Source of the DNA: Orthonyx spaldingii
Lineage: Eukaryota; Chordata; Aves; Passeriformes; Orthonychidae
DNA: 64,000 nt
NCBI GenBank assembly: GCA_013397795.1
Contig: VZTJ01005995.1
Span: 806,001-870,000, forward strand
Reading direction: 5' to 3'
This document shows, piece by piece, positions 1 through 12,500 of the stretch. How positions within the stretch are numbered: position 1 is the first letter of the stretch; every line of letters starts with the position of its first letter. The translations under genes were made by a program, and so were the position numbers. Below the pieces are notes generated by a model. It was not told the origin of the DNA and did not search any database. It saw only the letters and a list, made by a program, of their open reading frames with translations.

Positions 1-1539
1 ATATTTTCAGTATTTTTTGAACACTCATCTGCATGAAACCCTAAACTGAGCAGTCCTGAACATTGGTTACAGACATACAGTGATGGATTTGCCTTAGTCT
101 CTCTAACATTGATAATAATCTCCACCTACCATAGTAAGATATATCTGCTAAAATCTAAACCATTTTGCTTATTTAGGAAACTTTGTCAAGGTTGGATCTG
201 CTTTTAACAGAGAATTAAGGAACAACTTTCTGAAAAGAATGCCTAGACTAAGTCAAGGAGTATGTGTGAGGCTCATAAGAGGTGATGGGACTTGTTTTCA
301 TCATAAGAATCACTGAGGGAAAAAGTATAGGACTAGGAAATAGAATAAAATATATTCTTCATATTGAAGTTCACGTCCTTTATTTATAGACTGCAAATCA
401 AAAGATGGCCAAGTAGGTCATCCAGCTGTGTAGGAGTCATATTCAATTTATCTCTAAACAAATTAACAGGATAAAAATTAAAAAAAAATAAATCAGGAAG
501 AACTGTGAAATAGAAATAACAATTCTTTGACTAACACATTCAACTCCTTCAGCACTCCTTGAGACTGACAAACCTTTCAGTATGACCCATGGTCCTCTAT
601 TTGTAACCCTGTACAATACTGCTGGCTCTGCTGAGACTTGGCTCTGTTGATTCTTCTGTATAATTATACAAAAGATTCCTCAAGAATATCAACTTTTCAA
701 TGGCAGAAAACCTCCTGCTGATAAAGTAATCTTACTTCCCGCAGAGTGAAGAACACTACAGCAGCTGAACAGCAATGGATATGTTGGTCTTTTGGGTATG
801 ATTATATCTGATTCTAATGGAAGAGACAGAAGATACTCAGACTACCTTTAATGAGAAAAGAGCTGAAAGAATAAGGTGATTCTATCACTTTTTTAAAATC
901 ATTTTCTAAAGAAAATTAATATACTGAGGCAGATTTAGAGGTACAATAGTGGAAAAAATCAAGGTGACTAGTCTAGATTTATCCTAATATACCTACTATT
1001 AGAATCTGTCTCGTTGTGCTTAACTTGACCTACTAGGCTTTGATTGCTGTCAGAAGCTGACATAATTCTTCAGCCATTCTTCCAAGCTATACAAGAAGCT
1101 CTAAAACACACATAAAAGATCTAGGAAAACCTGTTTGTGTGTTATGTATAGCACCAGAAGCTGAAGAAAAGTTTGGGTTTTTTGGTGAATTTCCTGAATT
1201 GTTTTAATATTCTTAGTTGTTAAGACCAGTTGAGATGTAGCCACTACAGTCTAAAAGTTTAATTTTTTTCTCAAAAGAGAAGGGAGTGGGAGTGAAGTCA
1301 CGGTTCAACTGTCATTGTTTTGTGCTTCATTTTCTCCTGTAAGACCTCAAAATCATTTGAGCGTTTGATGGGTGTGAAATTAATTAGTGTTGTCACTTTT
1401 TAAAGTGACTGAAATGTTTCCCACCTTAGGCATAGGGGTTTGCTTTACATAAGTGACAATTAAATAGATGGTAAGAATTTTGCAGTTTTTTTTCTAAATG
1501 AGAATACTTCAGTTAGGTTTACAATTCAAATAGATAAGA
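1..1539. other. AT-rich DNA without recognisable gene
   Basis: Stop codons are frequent in all frames and no repeat family or splice-flanked open frame was recognised. It reads as ordinary avian intergenic or intronic DNA. Confidence 0.6.
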
Positions 1540-1850
1540 ATAGTTCATGAATAATGGGAGGGTTCTACAATGATCATCTACTCCAACTCGCTGACCAATA
1601 GTTAAAGCATGTTTTAAGAGCATTGCCCAAATGCCTCTCAAACACTGAGAGGCTTGGGGCATCACCCACCTCCCTAGCAAGCCTGTCACAGTTTTTGACC
1701 ACTCTCTCAATAAAGAAATGTTTATTATTGTCACATATGAATGTCCCCTGATGCAGTTTTAAATGATTGTCCCACATCCTGTCACCGGATAGCAGGGAGA
1801 CCAGCATCTCCCTCTGCACCTCCCCTCCTCAGGAAATGTTGTGTAGAATT
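1540..1850 (-). mobile_element. CR1 LINE 3' fragment (older subfamily)
   Basis: Read on the minus strand this is the end of ORF2 plus the 3'UTR of a diverged CR1. On the plus strand it opens with a degraded form of the usual CR1 terminus (gatcatctactccaactc) and continues with recognisable blocks: a 'tgaccactctctcaataaagaa'-type stretch at about 1695-1720, then 'cccacatcctgtcacc' and 'gggagaccagcatctccctc' near 1771-1815. The tail repeats are lost and indels are common, so it is an old, dead, 5'-truncated copy. Small open frames here are shadows of the retroposon. The subfamily was not determined. Confidence 0.8.
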
Positions 1851-1855
1851 TATAC

Positions 1856-2690
1856 TCTACACTGATTTCATTGCAAGAATGGGATATTGGCCAAATCAAT
1901 GTATGTCTAACCCTAGTCAAGAAATTAAATAACAGATTATGAGATTGATGGCATTAACTCAGATCAAAAGTACACATCCAGTATCTTTTTCCTAGCAGCA
2001 GGAATAAGCAGACACTGTAGAAGAAAGGATGAAGCAAGCATTTATGAAATTTCCTGAATGACTTTACTGCTTTTTATTGTTTACTTTTTTTTTTTTTTTT
2101 CCAGGAAATATCTTGAATCAGATATGCTCTGATTATTTAGTAAGGCTTAATAAACTTTTCTTTCACAGAACTATCTAATGAGCCCTTGGACCTATTTAAA
2201 TTTTTACAGTCCACAGCATTCTTTGACAAAGAGCTTCATTATTCCACTATATATTACATGGAGGGAAAAATCCCCAAAACCCCTAAAAGCTCACCTTTCA
2301 TTCTGAACTTTCCTCCCATTACCTTTATTTGATAGTAGATAGGAAAAAAACAGACATGATTGATCTCTGTTAAACTGTCTATGGCACTCAAGATTTGGTG
2401 GATGTTTATTAAATCCACGGCCTCATTTCTTTCATATGGGTTCCTGTTTGGTTCCGCCTTGTTAAATTATTACTCGTATAGAAATATTTACACATTTTTA
2501 ATCGGAGGTTTTAGTCCTTCCTGAGTATTCTCCAATTCTATCCTTTTGAAGTGCAGAGACTAGGGCTGTATAGCATATAAAACATATGAGAAACATGAAA
2601 TTACACAATGCAATAATGACATTTCCTATTTCATTCTCTATTTCTTTATTATTTTCTGACAACTATTTCTTTTCACATTTGCTGAGCATT
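1856..2690. other. AT-rich DNA with a T16 tract
   Basis: No gene or repeat family was recognised. A run of 16 T lies at 2085-2100. Confidence 0.5.
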
Positions 2691-2739
2691 AAAACTGACT
2701 GTCACAAAACCAAAATCTTTCCCTGGATAATATGGTCAG

Positions 2740-2960
2740 CTCAGTGCCCTTTATTGGTTTCCCCATGTGGATTACTTCACATTTATCAACATTATATTTC
2801 AGCTGCCATTTTTTAACATTGTCATTCACATTCTACTGACTTCATCAAAGTTTTCAAAGCTGAACTCTGTCCACCCTGCACTGAATTACTTCATACTCAG
2901 AAAGACTTAGTCACTTGACTGTTCTCTTTTCTCAAGTTATTTGCAAATGAGAATAAAAAA
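2740..2960 (-). mobile_element. Ancient CR1-like retroposon fragment
   Basis: The plus strand contains 'cacatttatcaacattata' followed by 'tttcagctgccatttt', the signature of an old CR1-like (L3/CR1-type) retroposon seen widely in turtles, crocodiles and birds, here in reverse orientation. A block near 2935-2955 (ttatttgcaaat) fits its downstream part. Identity is low, so this is an inference from a remembered family pattern; a library search is needed for the subfamily. Confidence 0.5.
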
Positions 2961-3074
2961 ATATTCTGCTAACACAAATCTATGATAATCTCAATGCTCT
3001 GCAAGAGAAGGCTGTTTACTTTTGCCTCTTCTTTCTAATTATTTAGTTGTTTGTATATTCAGATGTAATTAGTG

Positions 3075-3484
3075 TGTGTGTCCAGGTGCTGCCCACTGTG
3101 AGAAGATACCAGAAGCTGCTGTCATGTTGGACAGTTAATTCCAGCCAGCTCCAAGACAGTCACACCTCTGGCCAAGGCTGAGCTCAGCAATGATGTTGCC
3201 AGTACCTCTGTGATAACCTGTTGAAGAAAGTGTAAAAAGGCTGTGCAGCAACTGAGAGTGAGAGAAATGAAAATATATTTCTCTTTATCCTAGCCAGTTT
3301 AATTGTTAATAAATTAAATTAATTTCACTGAGTCTTTTTTGCTCATGGAGGTAAATGTTGAGTGATCTCCCTACCTTATCTCAACCCACAAGTGTTTAGT
3401 TGCATTTTATCCCTGTTCTCTTGAAAAGGAGCGATAGAGAGGCTTGTTGGTCACCTAGCTGTCAGTTGTGCAACAGCCTGCCAC
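3075..3484 (+). mobile_element. Solo LTR of an avian ERV (family A), internally deleted
   Basis: This copy shares its 3' third with the longer LTR at 5140-6090: a taaattaaattaattt block, then 'ggtaa...gtgagt/caatctc' and 'cttatctcaaccc'. An AATAAA polyadenylation signal sits at 3308-3313. The 5' part (ctctggccaaggctgagctcagca) matches the beginning of the same family, but most of the middle, which in the longer copy carries the repeated 'ctgcagccc'-like blocks, is missing. It ends near the 'cagcctgccaca' at 3474-3485. No ERV coding sequence lies beside it, so it is probably a recombined solo LTR. The family name is not assigned. Confidence 0.75.
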
Positions 3485-3599
3485 AGAGACAAATTTTGTA
3501 GATCTCCTCTGGTGTCACATTTATCATTTCCCAGTCCTAAGGTGCAACAGCAGTTTTGAAGAAAGAAGTTACACTCTAGTGTTAGTAATTTAGCTATTT

Positions 3600-3870
3600 T
3601 ATCCTTGAGTTATCTTAGAACACTTGAGTGAATGCCTTGTAGTCCTACCAATTTGTTACTGCTTATTTTGTCAATCTGCTTCATAACCCCTTTTACAGCC
3701 AATTTCAGGCACAACTGCTGAGTCTCCAATAAAAAAGAGTTCCAGTGAAAGAACCTCCCTGATTTTTCCACAGAGAACACTGAAGGAAAAAAGGCCAAAT
3801 GGCTTCTCTGTGGTGGCTTTGACTTATTTGAAAGATTGTTTTATATCCAAATGGTCATCTGACTTCTTTG
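3600..3870 (-). mobile_element. Possible ancient CR1-like retroposon fragment
   Basis: The plus strand has 'cacagagaacactgaagg' followed by a tract like 'ttctctgtggtggctttgacttatttgaaag', which resembles the reverse-oriented coding part of old CR1-like elements (gaacactgaagcaaa... and tatttgaa..). Similarity is weak and the boundaries are guesses. It may belong to the same decayed insertion as 2740-2960, split by the LTR. Confidence 0.35.
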
Positions 3871-5120
3871 TTAGGTTTCATTGCAAACATCTTATAGAAC
3901 ATCTGTTTGAAAAAAATGATATGCTATTTAATGATGGTTTTCAAAAATTTCTTGCCAAAACCCTTTTTTGGTATATTTTTGAAGATGTGTGCAAAATCAG
4001 CAGATTTTTCATCCTCAAACATTCTTTTTTCAAAATGGAGTAGCCATTCATTCAGATTAGTATGCATTCTCCAGTTCTTCATGTTAGAGGGCAATATTCC
4101 ATAACCCTTTCTTGTTTTGTGCCATTTCTAACCTCTGGAAATCTAAAACATGCCAATCTGGAGAGAACTTTTGTGCTTGCATTGCCACACACCAAGCAGC
4201 AGAGGATCAGGTCCATTTTTTGCTTACATTTACCATTCATTAGTTACAATTGTTTTGGACTTTTGAGTACAATTTTTTTCTGCCCATCTAGTTATATTAG
4301 TCCCCTAACCACAAGTCATGCCATTATTAAAATGATTCCCCAGAGCAATTCCTGTAGTAAACAACACATCTGGGATTGCCACTTTGCAGAAAATGAATCA
4401 GTAATTCTGGCAATAAAATGACTGCAAGTTTTCTGCCAATTTTGCTGAATATTGATGAAAAAATGATGTATCGTCCCATGTGGTGGACAGCAAAAGTGAG
4501 TCCTGTGATAAAAATGTATTTGCAACCCTGAACTTCTACTCATCTTCCCAGGTTAATTTAATTTATCAAGCCTAATGAAGTTGACCATTTTTAATTGCTT
4601 ATGTCCTCATACCTAGTCCTGCTGAGAATTTCACTAGTCATACCAGCTGGGGTGCAGTTGATCCTGCACTGCCTATCAGAGCACCCACATGGCTGCTGTG
4701 AGTTCTGCTGTTCAGTAACAGAGTACAATGAAGTGTTTTACCAGACAGTGATGAGTGGAACGAAGCAGCGCTTTGGCGGTATGTTCCCCTCAACTGGAAA
4801 AATTCTGAATTCTCTGAAACTGTTACTCCTGGTATACTGAGAGCACTTGTTTTAGAAAGAAACAGTGATGGTTTGGTGATTGTTTAGTGGTTGGAAAAGC
4901 TACTACCTCAGAAGGCATATTGTCTTACTGATCATTTAACTATACAGCTATATAGAAATACCCTAAAATTCTGATTTTGACACACAAACAAATCAATACG
5001 TAGGGCTACTGCTACGTAAACATCAAGGTACAAATATGGTCTTTAGATACAATCATGAAATTTCGTTCTAGAAGAGTTTATGCTGACACCAAAGAAGTGT
5101 GAGCCAATACACGTCTGTGT
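3871..5120. other. AT-rich DNA, partly of possible old repeat origin
   Basis: Open frames of up to about 120 codons occur (for example 4062-4421 on plus), but none shows a domain, splice sites or coding composition. Part may be more decayed retroposon sequence continuing from 3600. Nothing firm was recognised. Confidence 0.4.
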
Positions 5121-5139
5121 ATAGTGTTTGCCATCCAAT

Positions 5140-6090
5140 ATTTTGGCAGCAGTTCCACTACAGTGGTGACTTCCATGAAGAGACCAGAAGCTTTGCCTGT
5201 GTTCAATATGGCCAATACCATCCAAGCCAGACAGATGGAGCCAAGACAGACCCACCCCTGGCCAAAACTAAGGCCATCAGTGACAGCGGTAGTGCCTCTG
5301 GAATGGCCTGTTTAGAAGTGCAAAACAAATTGCTGCAAAGCAAGAGCCAGAGAGAGGAGTGAGAATATGAGAGAGAAAGAGCCTTGCAGACACCCAGGTC
5401 AGTGAAGAAGTGGGAGGGGATACTCCAGACACAGAGATTCCTCTCCAGCATGCAGATGATTCCACGCTGGAGCAGGTAGATGCCTGAAAGCGACCATGAC
5501 TTTGTGCGAAGCCCATACTCAAGCAGGCTCCTGGCAGGACCTGTGACCCCGTGGAGGAGACGAGCCCAGGCCAGAGCAGTTTTAGTGGCAGTACTTGTGA
5601 ACCCACAGGACCCATGGTGGAGCAATTTGTTTATAAATGACTGTGTTTTGTGTAAGGGATTCACACTGGGGCAGTTTATTAAGATCTGCAACCCATGTGA
5701 GGGACCCCACAGGGGAGCAGAGAAAGACTGTGAGGTGGAAGGAGAGGCAGAGACAATCATGAAATGAACGGACCACTGCCCCCATTCCCATCCCCCTGTG
5801 CCACTGAGAAATCATGAATACCATCCAGGAAGAGGAGAGGGTGGGGGGAAGGTATTTTAAAATTTGTTTCTATTTCTTCTTTTTCTACTCTAATTTGATT
5901 GGTAGCAAATTAAATTAATTTCCCCAATACAAGTCTGCTTTACCCATGATGGTAATTGGTGAGCAATCTCTTACTGTCCTTATCTCAACCTTTTCATAAT
6001 GTTTTCTCTCCACCTGTCAGCTGATGAAGGGAGTGACAGAGTAACTTTGGTGGACACCTGGCATCCAGAGTAGGCCCTAGGCTTCTTTTA
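5140..6090 (+). mobile_element. Long solo LTR of an avian ERV (family A)
   Basis: This is the most complete family A copy. In order it shows a 5' part with 'cccctggccaaaactaaggcc' and 'gtgcctctggaatggcctg'; a purine-rich block 'gcagacacccaggtcagtgaag' at about 5385; a GC-rich middle with repeated 'gcaggctcctggcaggacc' and 'ggagcag' phrases (5460-5730); 'cccccattcccatccccctgtgcc' at 5778-5802; and the 3' part 'aaattaaattaatttcccc' to 'cttatctcaacc' (5907-5991). It ends near 'cacctggcatccagagtaggccc'. Fragments at 3075, 13610, 32330 and 58550 share these blocks. The minus-strand open frame of 185 codons at 5203-5760 arises from GC-rich LTR sequence and is not a gene. The exact 5' edge is uncertain. 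Confidence 0.8.
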
Positions 6091-6115
6091 TTTTCCTAAA
6101 GATATATGTCTGTTT

Positions 6116-6685
6116 TTACATTGGTACTGGTTTTGGCTGGGATAGGGTTAGCTTTCTCCACAGTAATATGGGTCTGGAAACAGTGTTGATAGTGGAGAGA
6201 TGTTTTTGTTATTGCTGAGCAGTGCTTATACAGAGTCAAGGCCTTTTCTGCTCCTCTCCCCACCTCATCAATGAGGAGGCTGGGGAGGCATAAGGACTTG
6301 GGACGGGACACAGCTGGGATGACTGAGCCCAACTGACTAAAAGCATATTTCAGCCCATATGGCATCATGCTTAACATATAAAGCTGGGGTATGAAGGAGG
6401 AAAGTCAGGATGAATGATGGCATTTGTCTTCCCAAGTAACTGTTACAGGTGATGAAGCCCTGTTTTCCTTGGGTTGACTGAATACCTGCATGCCCTTGGG
6501 AAGTAGTGAACGAATTCCTTGTTTTGATTTTCTTCTGTTCATAGCTTTTGCTTTCCCCATGAAACTCTCTTTATCCCAACACATGAGTTCTCTGGTTTTT
6601 CCTTCCGATCCTCTCCACCATCCCACTGTGGAGGAGTGAGAAGAAGCTGTGTGTCTTAGCTGACAACCAGTGTTAAACACCTACA
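6116..6685 (+). mobile_element. Nearly complete solo LTR of a second avian ERV family (family B)
   Basis: Starts around 'ggtactggttttggctggg' (6123-6141) and ends at 'gtgttaaacacctaca' (6670-6685). The order of motifs is that of a common avian LTR, which I recall as ERVL-type: 'gctgagcagtgcttatacagagtcaaggcctttt', 'gggacacagctgggatgactga', a TATA box TATAAAG at 6377-6383, 'tgtcttcccaagtaactgttac', 'ttatcccaacacatgagttctc', and a final 'ttagctgacaaccagtgttaaac'. A minus-strand piece of the same 3' end is at 38563-38670. No coding sequence follows, so it is a solo LTR. It lies about 25-30 bp after the family A LTR. Confidence 0.85.
6377..6383 (+). promoter_or_regulatory. TATA box of the family B LTR
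   Basis: TATAAAG in the expected U3 position, just after the 'gcatcatgcttaaca' stretch that precedes the TATA box in this family. Function today is unknown; the LTR is diverged. Confidence 0.6.
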
Positions 6686-6689
6686 ACTA

Positions 6690-8160
6690 TTTAAGTTAAT
6701 TTTACTTTTGTTTGCTTTTTAAAAATATACATTTCATATAAAAATGTGTGAAGTTCAAAAGCAGTGATATACTAGAAAACCCACCCAAATAACCTTAGTT
6801 TCTATTGTTACATTTATTGTCCCAAACAGTTTTTCCACTTAACAGAATTGTGTAGTATGAAAACTAAACCCTTTAACCTAATCCAGATAAACTGGTGTAT
6901 GCTATCCTTGTTTGTAGAAACTGATGACTAAAATCTTGTTTAAAATTATAAGTCTTGTAGACAGAAGCCAGAAGGAAATTGTTTCTGTCAGTAAAATAAT
7001 TTTTCTGATTAAAATTGTCTTCAATCTTCTCTCTATTCCAGTACAAGAGACAATTACAGAATTTCACTAGAGGGAAAAGATCAATATAAAGACTTTTAAA
7101 CCTGGATTAAATGTGTTAGTCCTATTTTTCTGTGCCTCTTTAAGACATTTCTTTTAGAAGGTATATGGAATGATTACAACTACATCATAAACTAAGTTTA
7201 ATACACTATTGTACTATTTGTTATGTACTTTGGCAAGGTGTGTAAAATATTAAAAAATCAAAGATTAATTTTATGCTCATCTATTGCAAACATAAATGTT
7301 TACAAAATAAGCAAGGTTAAAGAGGTTTCAAATCACAAATTGTGGATTTAGATACAGTTTTTCCAAGTATATTTCTTCCATGTAGTAAATAAAAGAGTGA
7401 ACCTTGCCATCAAAATTTATTAACTCTTACTCACAAATTCATGTGAAAACCATTCAGGAAATTCCCTTAATGGGGATTCTTCAAGTGATCCTAAATCACC
7501 CATCTGCAACACAGTGGTATTAATGTTCATGGACCACTCTTATTTGCATTAACTAATATACAGAGTGTGATATCTGATATGCATCCTATAAGGAAATTCC
7601 AAAAGAATATGTAGAAAAAGTAGTAAGTTCATAAAACTTAAAAACATTTTTTCCCTAATATTTTTTACTGATTTCTAAGAGAAGAGTGCTAAACAGTCTT
7701 CTTTAAAAATACATGAAAAGAACAAAATCTGTGCACATCTAGACAACAAAATTTACATTTCAATTTCTATATCTATTACATCATTTTCTACAGAGGAGGA
7801 GATGTCTCCTGAATCCTATTATTCTCTTTAAATAATGTAAGATGATTTGATTGCTTAGGTGAAATAATGGTATTTGATGTTTAAACAAGTATAGAAATAA
7901 ACCAGTGATCTTTCTAAATTCAGTCATCTGTCATGGATTTTATTAAATAATTTAATGGTTGTCTATTTGCAATTTGTAGAAAGAAGGTACTTAGTAATAG
8001 AGCTTCAAATAATTATGAAATTATGTAAGTCTTCCACAATTTCAATTTATTTTTTGACTCTTTTAAAATACTGTGTTGCAGTCATATTTTAACACTTCAT
8101 AGAAATCAAGAACACCAAGGACAATGTGAGGAGTGGTTAGTACCCTAGAAGACTGCTCAG
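6690..8160. other. AT-rich DNA without recognisable gene
   Basis: Scattered A/T runs, no splice-flanked open frame, no repeat family seen. Confidence 0.5.
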
Positions 8161-8164
8161 GATC

Positions 8165-8800
8165 CATTCAGAGACTTCTACGGGCTGAGGAAATGGACAA
8201 GCAGGAACACAGGAACACCAAAAAAAACTACAAAACAAAATGCAAGACACTGCCCCTGGGGAGGAAATACATCCATGCACCAGGACTGATCAGCTGGAAA
8301 GCTGCCTCCTGAGCTGCATTAGGCAGAGCACGGAGGGCAGACTTAAAAAAGGTGACCTTTTCCCTCTGCTTATCATGGTGTGACACATCCGCATGCTGTG
8401 TCCATTTCTGGGCTCTCCCGTACAAAATCTATATGTATATACTCGCTGGAGCTAGTCAACCAATGACCAGAAAGATGATTAAGGGATTGGAGCAGATGAA
8501 AAAGCTCAGAGTGCTCTGTGTGTTCAGCCTGAAGAAGAGGTACAGGGTTCTTTTCACAATGTGGATAAATAGTTGATGGGAGAAATAAAGAACATAGAGT
8601 CACACTCATGTCAATGGTGATCTAGGAAAACAGAGGAAGAAAAGGGCACAAACCAAAATACAGGAAATTGCACTTAAACATAAGGGCAAAAAAACCCACA
8701 ACACTGTAATTGTGATCAATCACTAGAACAGGTTGCCCTGAGATATTGCAGAATCTTCATCCTTGCAGATATTTAAAACATGACTGGACACACAAAAATT
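8165..8800 (+). mobile_element. CR1 LINE: end of ORF2 and 3'UTR, decayed
   Basis: Readable CR1 landmarks occur in the correct order on the plus strand: 'ctgcccctggggagga' and 'ccatgcaccagg' (8250-8284), 'gagctgcattagg' (8310-8322), 'gtccatttctgggctc' (8400-8415), 'agatgattaagggattgga' (8472-8490), 'ttcagcctgaagaagag' (8523-8539), 'ggcacaaaccaaaatacagg' (8645-8664), 'ctagaacaggttgccctgag' (8723-8742) and 'gactggacac' (8782-8791). These are the C-terminal end of the ORF2 polyprotein and its 3'UTR. The terminal octamer tail is missing, and frames are broken by several indels. Confidence 0.9.
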
Positions 8801-11190
8801 GTTGCTTAGCACAATGAATATCCTTCTTTGTTCAATTTATCTCAGTCATTCCTGCTTAGGATATTCTTCAGAATAAAGACGTCCTTGCATTATGGTTCAA
8901 GTACTACTAACCTATTGAATAGAATCCTTAAACAGTAGAGGAAAACAGAAGGAATATTGGATAGTTGTCACATTTGGGTGAAAACTAAGGGGTGAAGCTA
9001 CTAATTTGATATCAAGTACAGTGAGAGATTATTACAATATGGATTAAATTCTTTTTTATACCTTTGGTCATTCTGTGGAATGGTGGGAAAATAAATGGGA
9101 AAAAGCTCTGTCTTCCTCTTCAGAGGGGGAACACAACTGAACACTTTTAACACAAACTCTCATGGGTCCAGAAAGTGAAATTTGCAATGTGTCCTCTGAA
9201 AAGTTTACATACTATTATGCAAAATGTACGGCAGTTATTCCTGATTATGCATATTCAAAAATCATCACGTCTAAGTGTTTGTCAGTCTTGAATTATATTC
9301 AGAGATATAACATAAAAGAAGAAATGTTTCCAGGAAATTCTAAACCTCTGTGGTATGCAATCACAATTATCCTTGGCATTATAAGAAAAATCCTCACAAT
9401 TTTAATTTTCAAAGAACTGAGGCTTCTTTCTTCTGCTCCCTCACTCCTTTTTTTCTTTGTTTTTGACGTATTTGTTAGTTGATGCTTCTTAACCTTGATC
9501 AGTTTGAAAAAGAACTTAATAGTTTGGTATATTTATTCAGTGGATTTTTTTATAGATCTTTTTATAGCTCTTTTATAGTCAGCAATTCTGTGAGACCTTA
9601 CCAAGAAGAAAAGAGCAAAGAAATATAAAGTCTTATAATTAGCAACATATAAAAGAAATTATAATGAGTGTACATAAGGTGAGAATGCAAATCTTCCCTA
9701 TGTCTTTGTAGATGAAGGTGTTGGGAATCAGTAGTTAATCCATGGAGATTGTACTAATGAGCCAACAGGACTATAACAATTCAGCAGATATTTAATAAAT
9801 ACTTAAAATATGTTTATACATCTGTTGCTTTCTCTTTTGTGAGTTATAATTAAAACAGCAATTGTATCTCTCTTGGGCAGAGTTGTTTTGAAGGCAACAC
9901 ATGCACTGAGAAGAGAATGAATTACTGGGTTTATAACATTTGCTCTCTAGGTAGATCTCACACTGGCTTTGCTGTAGTTTGGAGAGTTTTATTCTTTCTT
10001 GCCTCAGTTACATTTGCACAATTATGTTAAGAAACCTGCTGTCAACAATTTGTAAGCCATTAGTCATGGATTATTTTTTTTAGTTGTTTTATTTTTTTCT
10101 ATTTTTAAAAGAAATAAAAAAACCAGTCTACAAACATCCAAACAGCAAGAGTTAAATAGCTACAGAAAAGTAAAATATATCAGTGCCGCATAATGAAAAA
10201 CAGGTACTCCTTTAATATCCAAAGAATGGAAAACTGAAAAGTTTAATCATGAACTTTTTTCAAGACTTTTAATTCAGTCCTTATATTTGTAGTTCTCCTA
10301 GCACTTTCAAAGCAAGAGCTTCAACGAAAGAACGTATTTTACCAAAGAATCTTTTCATCAATGGTTATTTCTTAACAAATTGCAGTTCTTTACAGAGGTT
10401 CTATATTACTTGTATCAAGAATTGTCCATATAGAAATTGATATTTGGAAGTGCATGAAGATTATCTTCTCAGCTACTGTCTCTGCAAAGTTGACCTCAGT
10501 TTGATTCAGAACACACAATTTGAAATTATCATCCAAAAAAGTATTTCAACTATAACATCAGATGAAACTTATATTTAAACCAGAAAATCCATTAGACCAG
10601 AAACCGCACTTTTAGCATTTGCCAAGATAATAGTCATAAAAGTGTTTCCTTCTGCATATCTCTAACCAAGAACTTCACGTGTTATTTCTTTCAAGAATTT
10701 AAAGTTAGCAACTTTAGTGATAATAAATTTTACCTAGAAATTTGTTTTGTTTTGATTTGTTTAATATCTAGCCTTTCATTCTGCATGGCTACCATTCTCT
10801 TGCAGGTAGATATGAATTTGCCACTGAGGACCAGAAACCTTTTTCAGCAGTGATACTGTCACAATATCATCTGGACTCATTGCAACTTCTATTTTAAGAC
10901 TTTTCCTTATAAAAGTATCTGACCATTATAATTTTTACCTCAAGGTCTGAGCTGAAGGAAAAATAATTTAGGAGATATTTACTGGGGAAAGGTCCTTTCT
11001 TTAACTTTTTCACAAATTTGTGGGGCCTTTAGATTTTTTTATTTTCACCCTTGGAGTATTTACATATCCTAGCTGGAAGTTAAAAAGTTTGGTTTTCAAT
11101 GATCTACTCCATCAACAAATTGGTATTCAAAATTTAGCATTCATACGGGAACATATATTTCATAATCTTATAATTATGAAATGGTTGAAT

Positions 11191-11220
11191 GGATTTTCTT
11201 CGAAGGGATTTTCTTCTAAG
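11191..11220. repeat. 15-bp tandem duplication (2 copies)
   Basis: ggattttcttcgaag is followed immediately by ggattttcttctaag, one mismatch in 15. A simple local duplication. Confidence 0.9.
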
Positions 11221-11535
11221 GTTCCAGAAATATTTGCTTTAGGAAGGAAGCCAAGCATGAACAGAAATAAACTTTAAAAGTTTGTTTTATTAAGTCCAAA
11301 AAAAGTTTAAAAAGGAAGGAAGTGTATTATATAGCAAATTTGAATCTAGATTTTATTGCTGTTGAAAGCTGTCACTATACAAAGAAATGTAAAATTCATC
11401 CCCAGGAAAGGAATAGCTTCTTCATTTAACCTTTATTTTTAATGAGAACCCATTTCCTATAAATAGCAACAATTATCTCTCAATAACTGTCTTCCACCTT
11501 GATTTTGAAAGCGACAGCAGATTTTATGTGCATAC

Positions 11536-11559
11536 TATATATATATATGTATATATATA
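11536..11559. repeat. (TA)n microsatellite, interrupted
   Basis: Alternating TA with one G interruption. Confidence 0.9.
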
Positions 11560-12419
11560 ATTTAGGCAAAATTCATACTAAAATGTGTCAGTTCCAATAA
11601 AACTGGAATCTAGGTTAAAATGCAGCTTTAATCTGAAAAATGACTGCACAGATTGATGGTTAAATTGACTAATAGGAGAACAAAATGACAGAGGATTTAT
11701 CATAATAAATGCACATAAAGGACCCAAAATAAAGATAATACAGCATAATGAGACACTGGAAAAAGGATTATGATGGAGAAGGAAACAATAGGCAATATGT
11801 TTAGTCTCAATTTCTCTGTTGTCCTCAGTCTCTCGTACAAGGAAAACTGAACTTACACTGTAAACCATCCAACTTACAACTTTTTTGTTTCCTATATAAG
11901 AACCTGAAGCATTGTCTGCATATAGATGCAACAAATCTGCATAAACTCATCCATCAACACATACCCTTTAATGTAATTAAGATTTTTCTTCATATCTTTT
12001 CAAGACTTTTCTGTTTGCCAGGACAATGAAATTGATTCTATGTACCTGTCTATTTGCTGTTCATGCAATGAGGTAATGCTTTTTCCTCTGCAATGAAGTG
12101 TTCATTACTTTGGAAAGGAGCATTGAGAGCTTTCATGAGATCTCTATTGGAACCACTTGTTCCCTCTCCACATGTTATGAACAGCTGCCTAATTTGGAGT
12201 ATGGCTTTCAAAAAGTTCAAATCATGTGCAGTAATGAGGCAAAAAAAAAGTTAACTTTTGCTATGCTGTGTGATGTTGGTAATGAATAATTTATATTTTT
12301 TTTCACAGTTCTTGATTTTCAGTGTACTGTTGTTCATTCCTTGTTCTGCACTTTGCCAAACTTGTGCTATATTCTGATCTTACAGTATTTTCACATGGAT
12401 CCAGGCTCCTTATTTACAC

Positions 12420-12500
12420 TTGCAAAAAGTCCCTCTTCAGCTTTCTTGCAGGCTTCCTTTAGGTACTGGAAGTTTCTGCAAATAGGTCACCTCGAAGACT
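12420..12500 (-). mobile_element. Possible CR1 remnant
   Basis: 'aagtccctcttcagctttc' then 'ttgcaggcttcctttaggt' and 'actggaag' match the reverse-oriented CR1 phrase also present intact at about 22040-22085 in this window (agtccctctttccc...tagccccctttaggtactggaagg). Only about 60 bp align, and the flanks are not obviously CR1. Confidence 0.5.

Noticed and set aside
4062..4421. 119-codon plus-strand frame
   Set aside because: In probable decayed retroposon DNA; no recognisable protein features.
5203..5760. 185-codon minus-strand open frame
   Set aside because: Lies antisense within the GC-rich middle of a family A LTR; other LTR copies break it and no domain is visible.
11578..11934. 118-codon minus-strand frame
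   Set aside because: No domain, no splice or promoter context, AT-driven residue composition.
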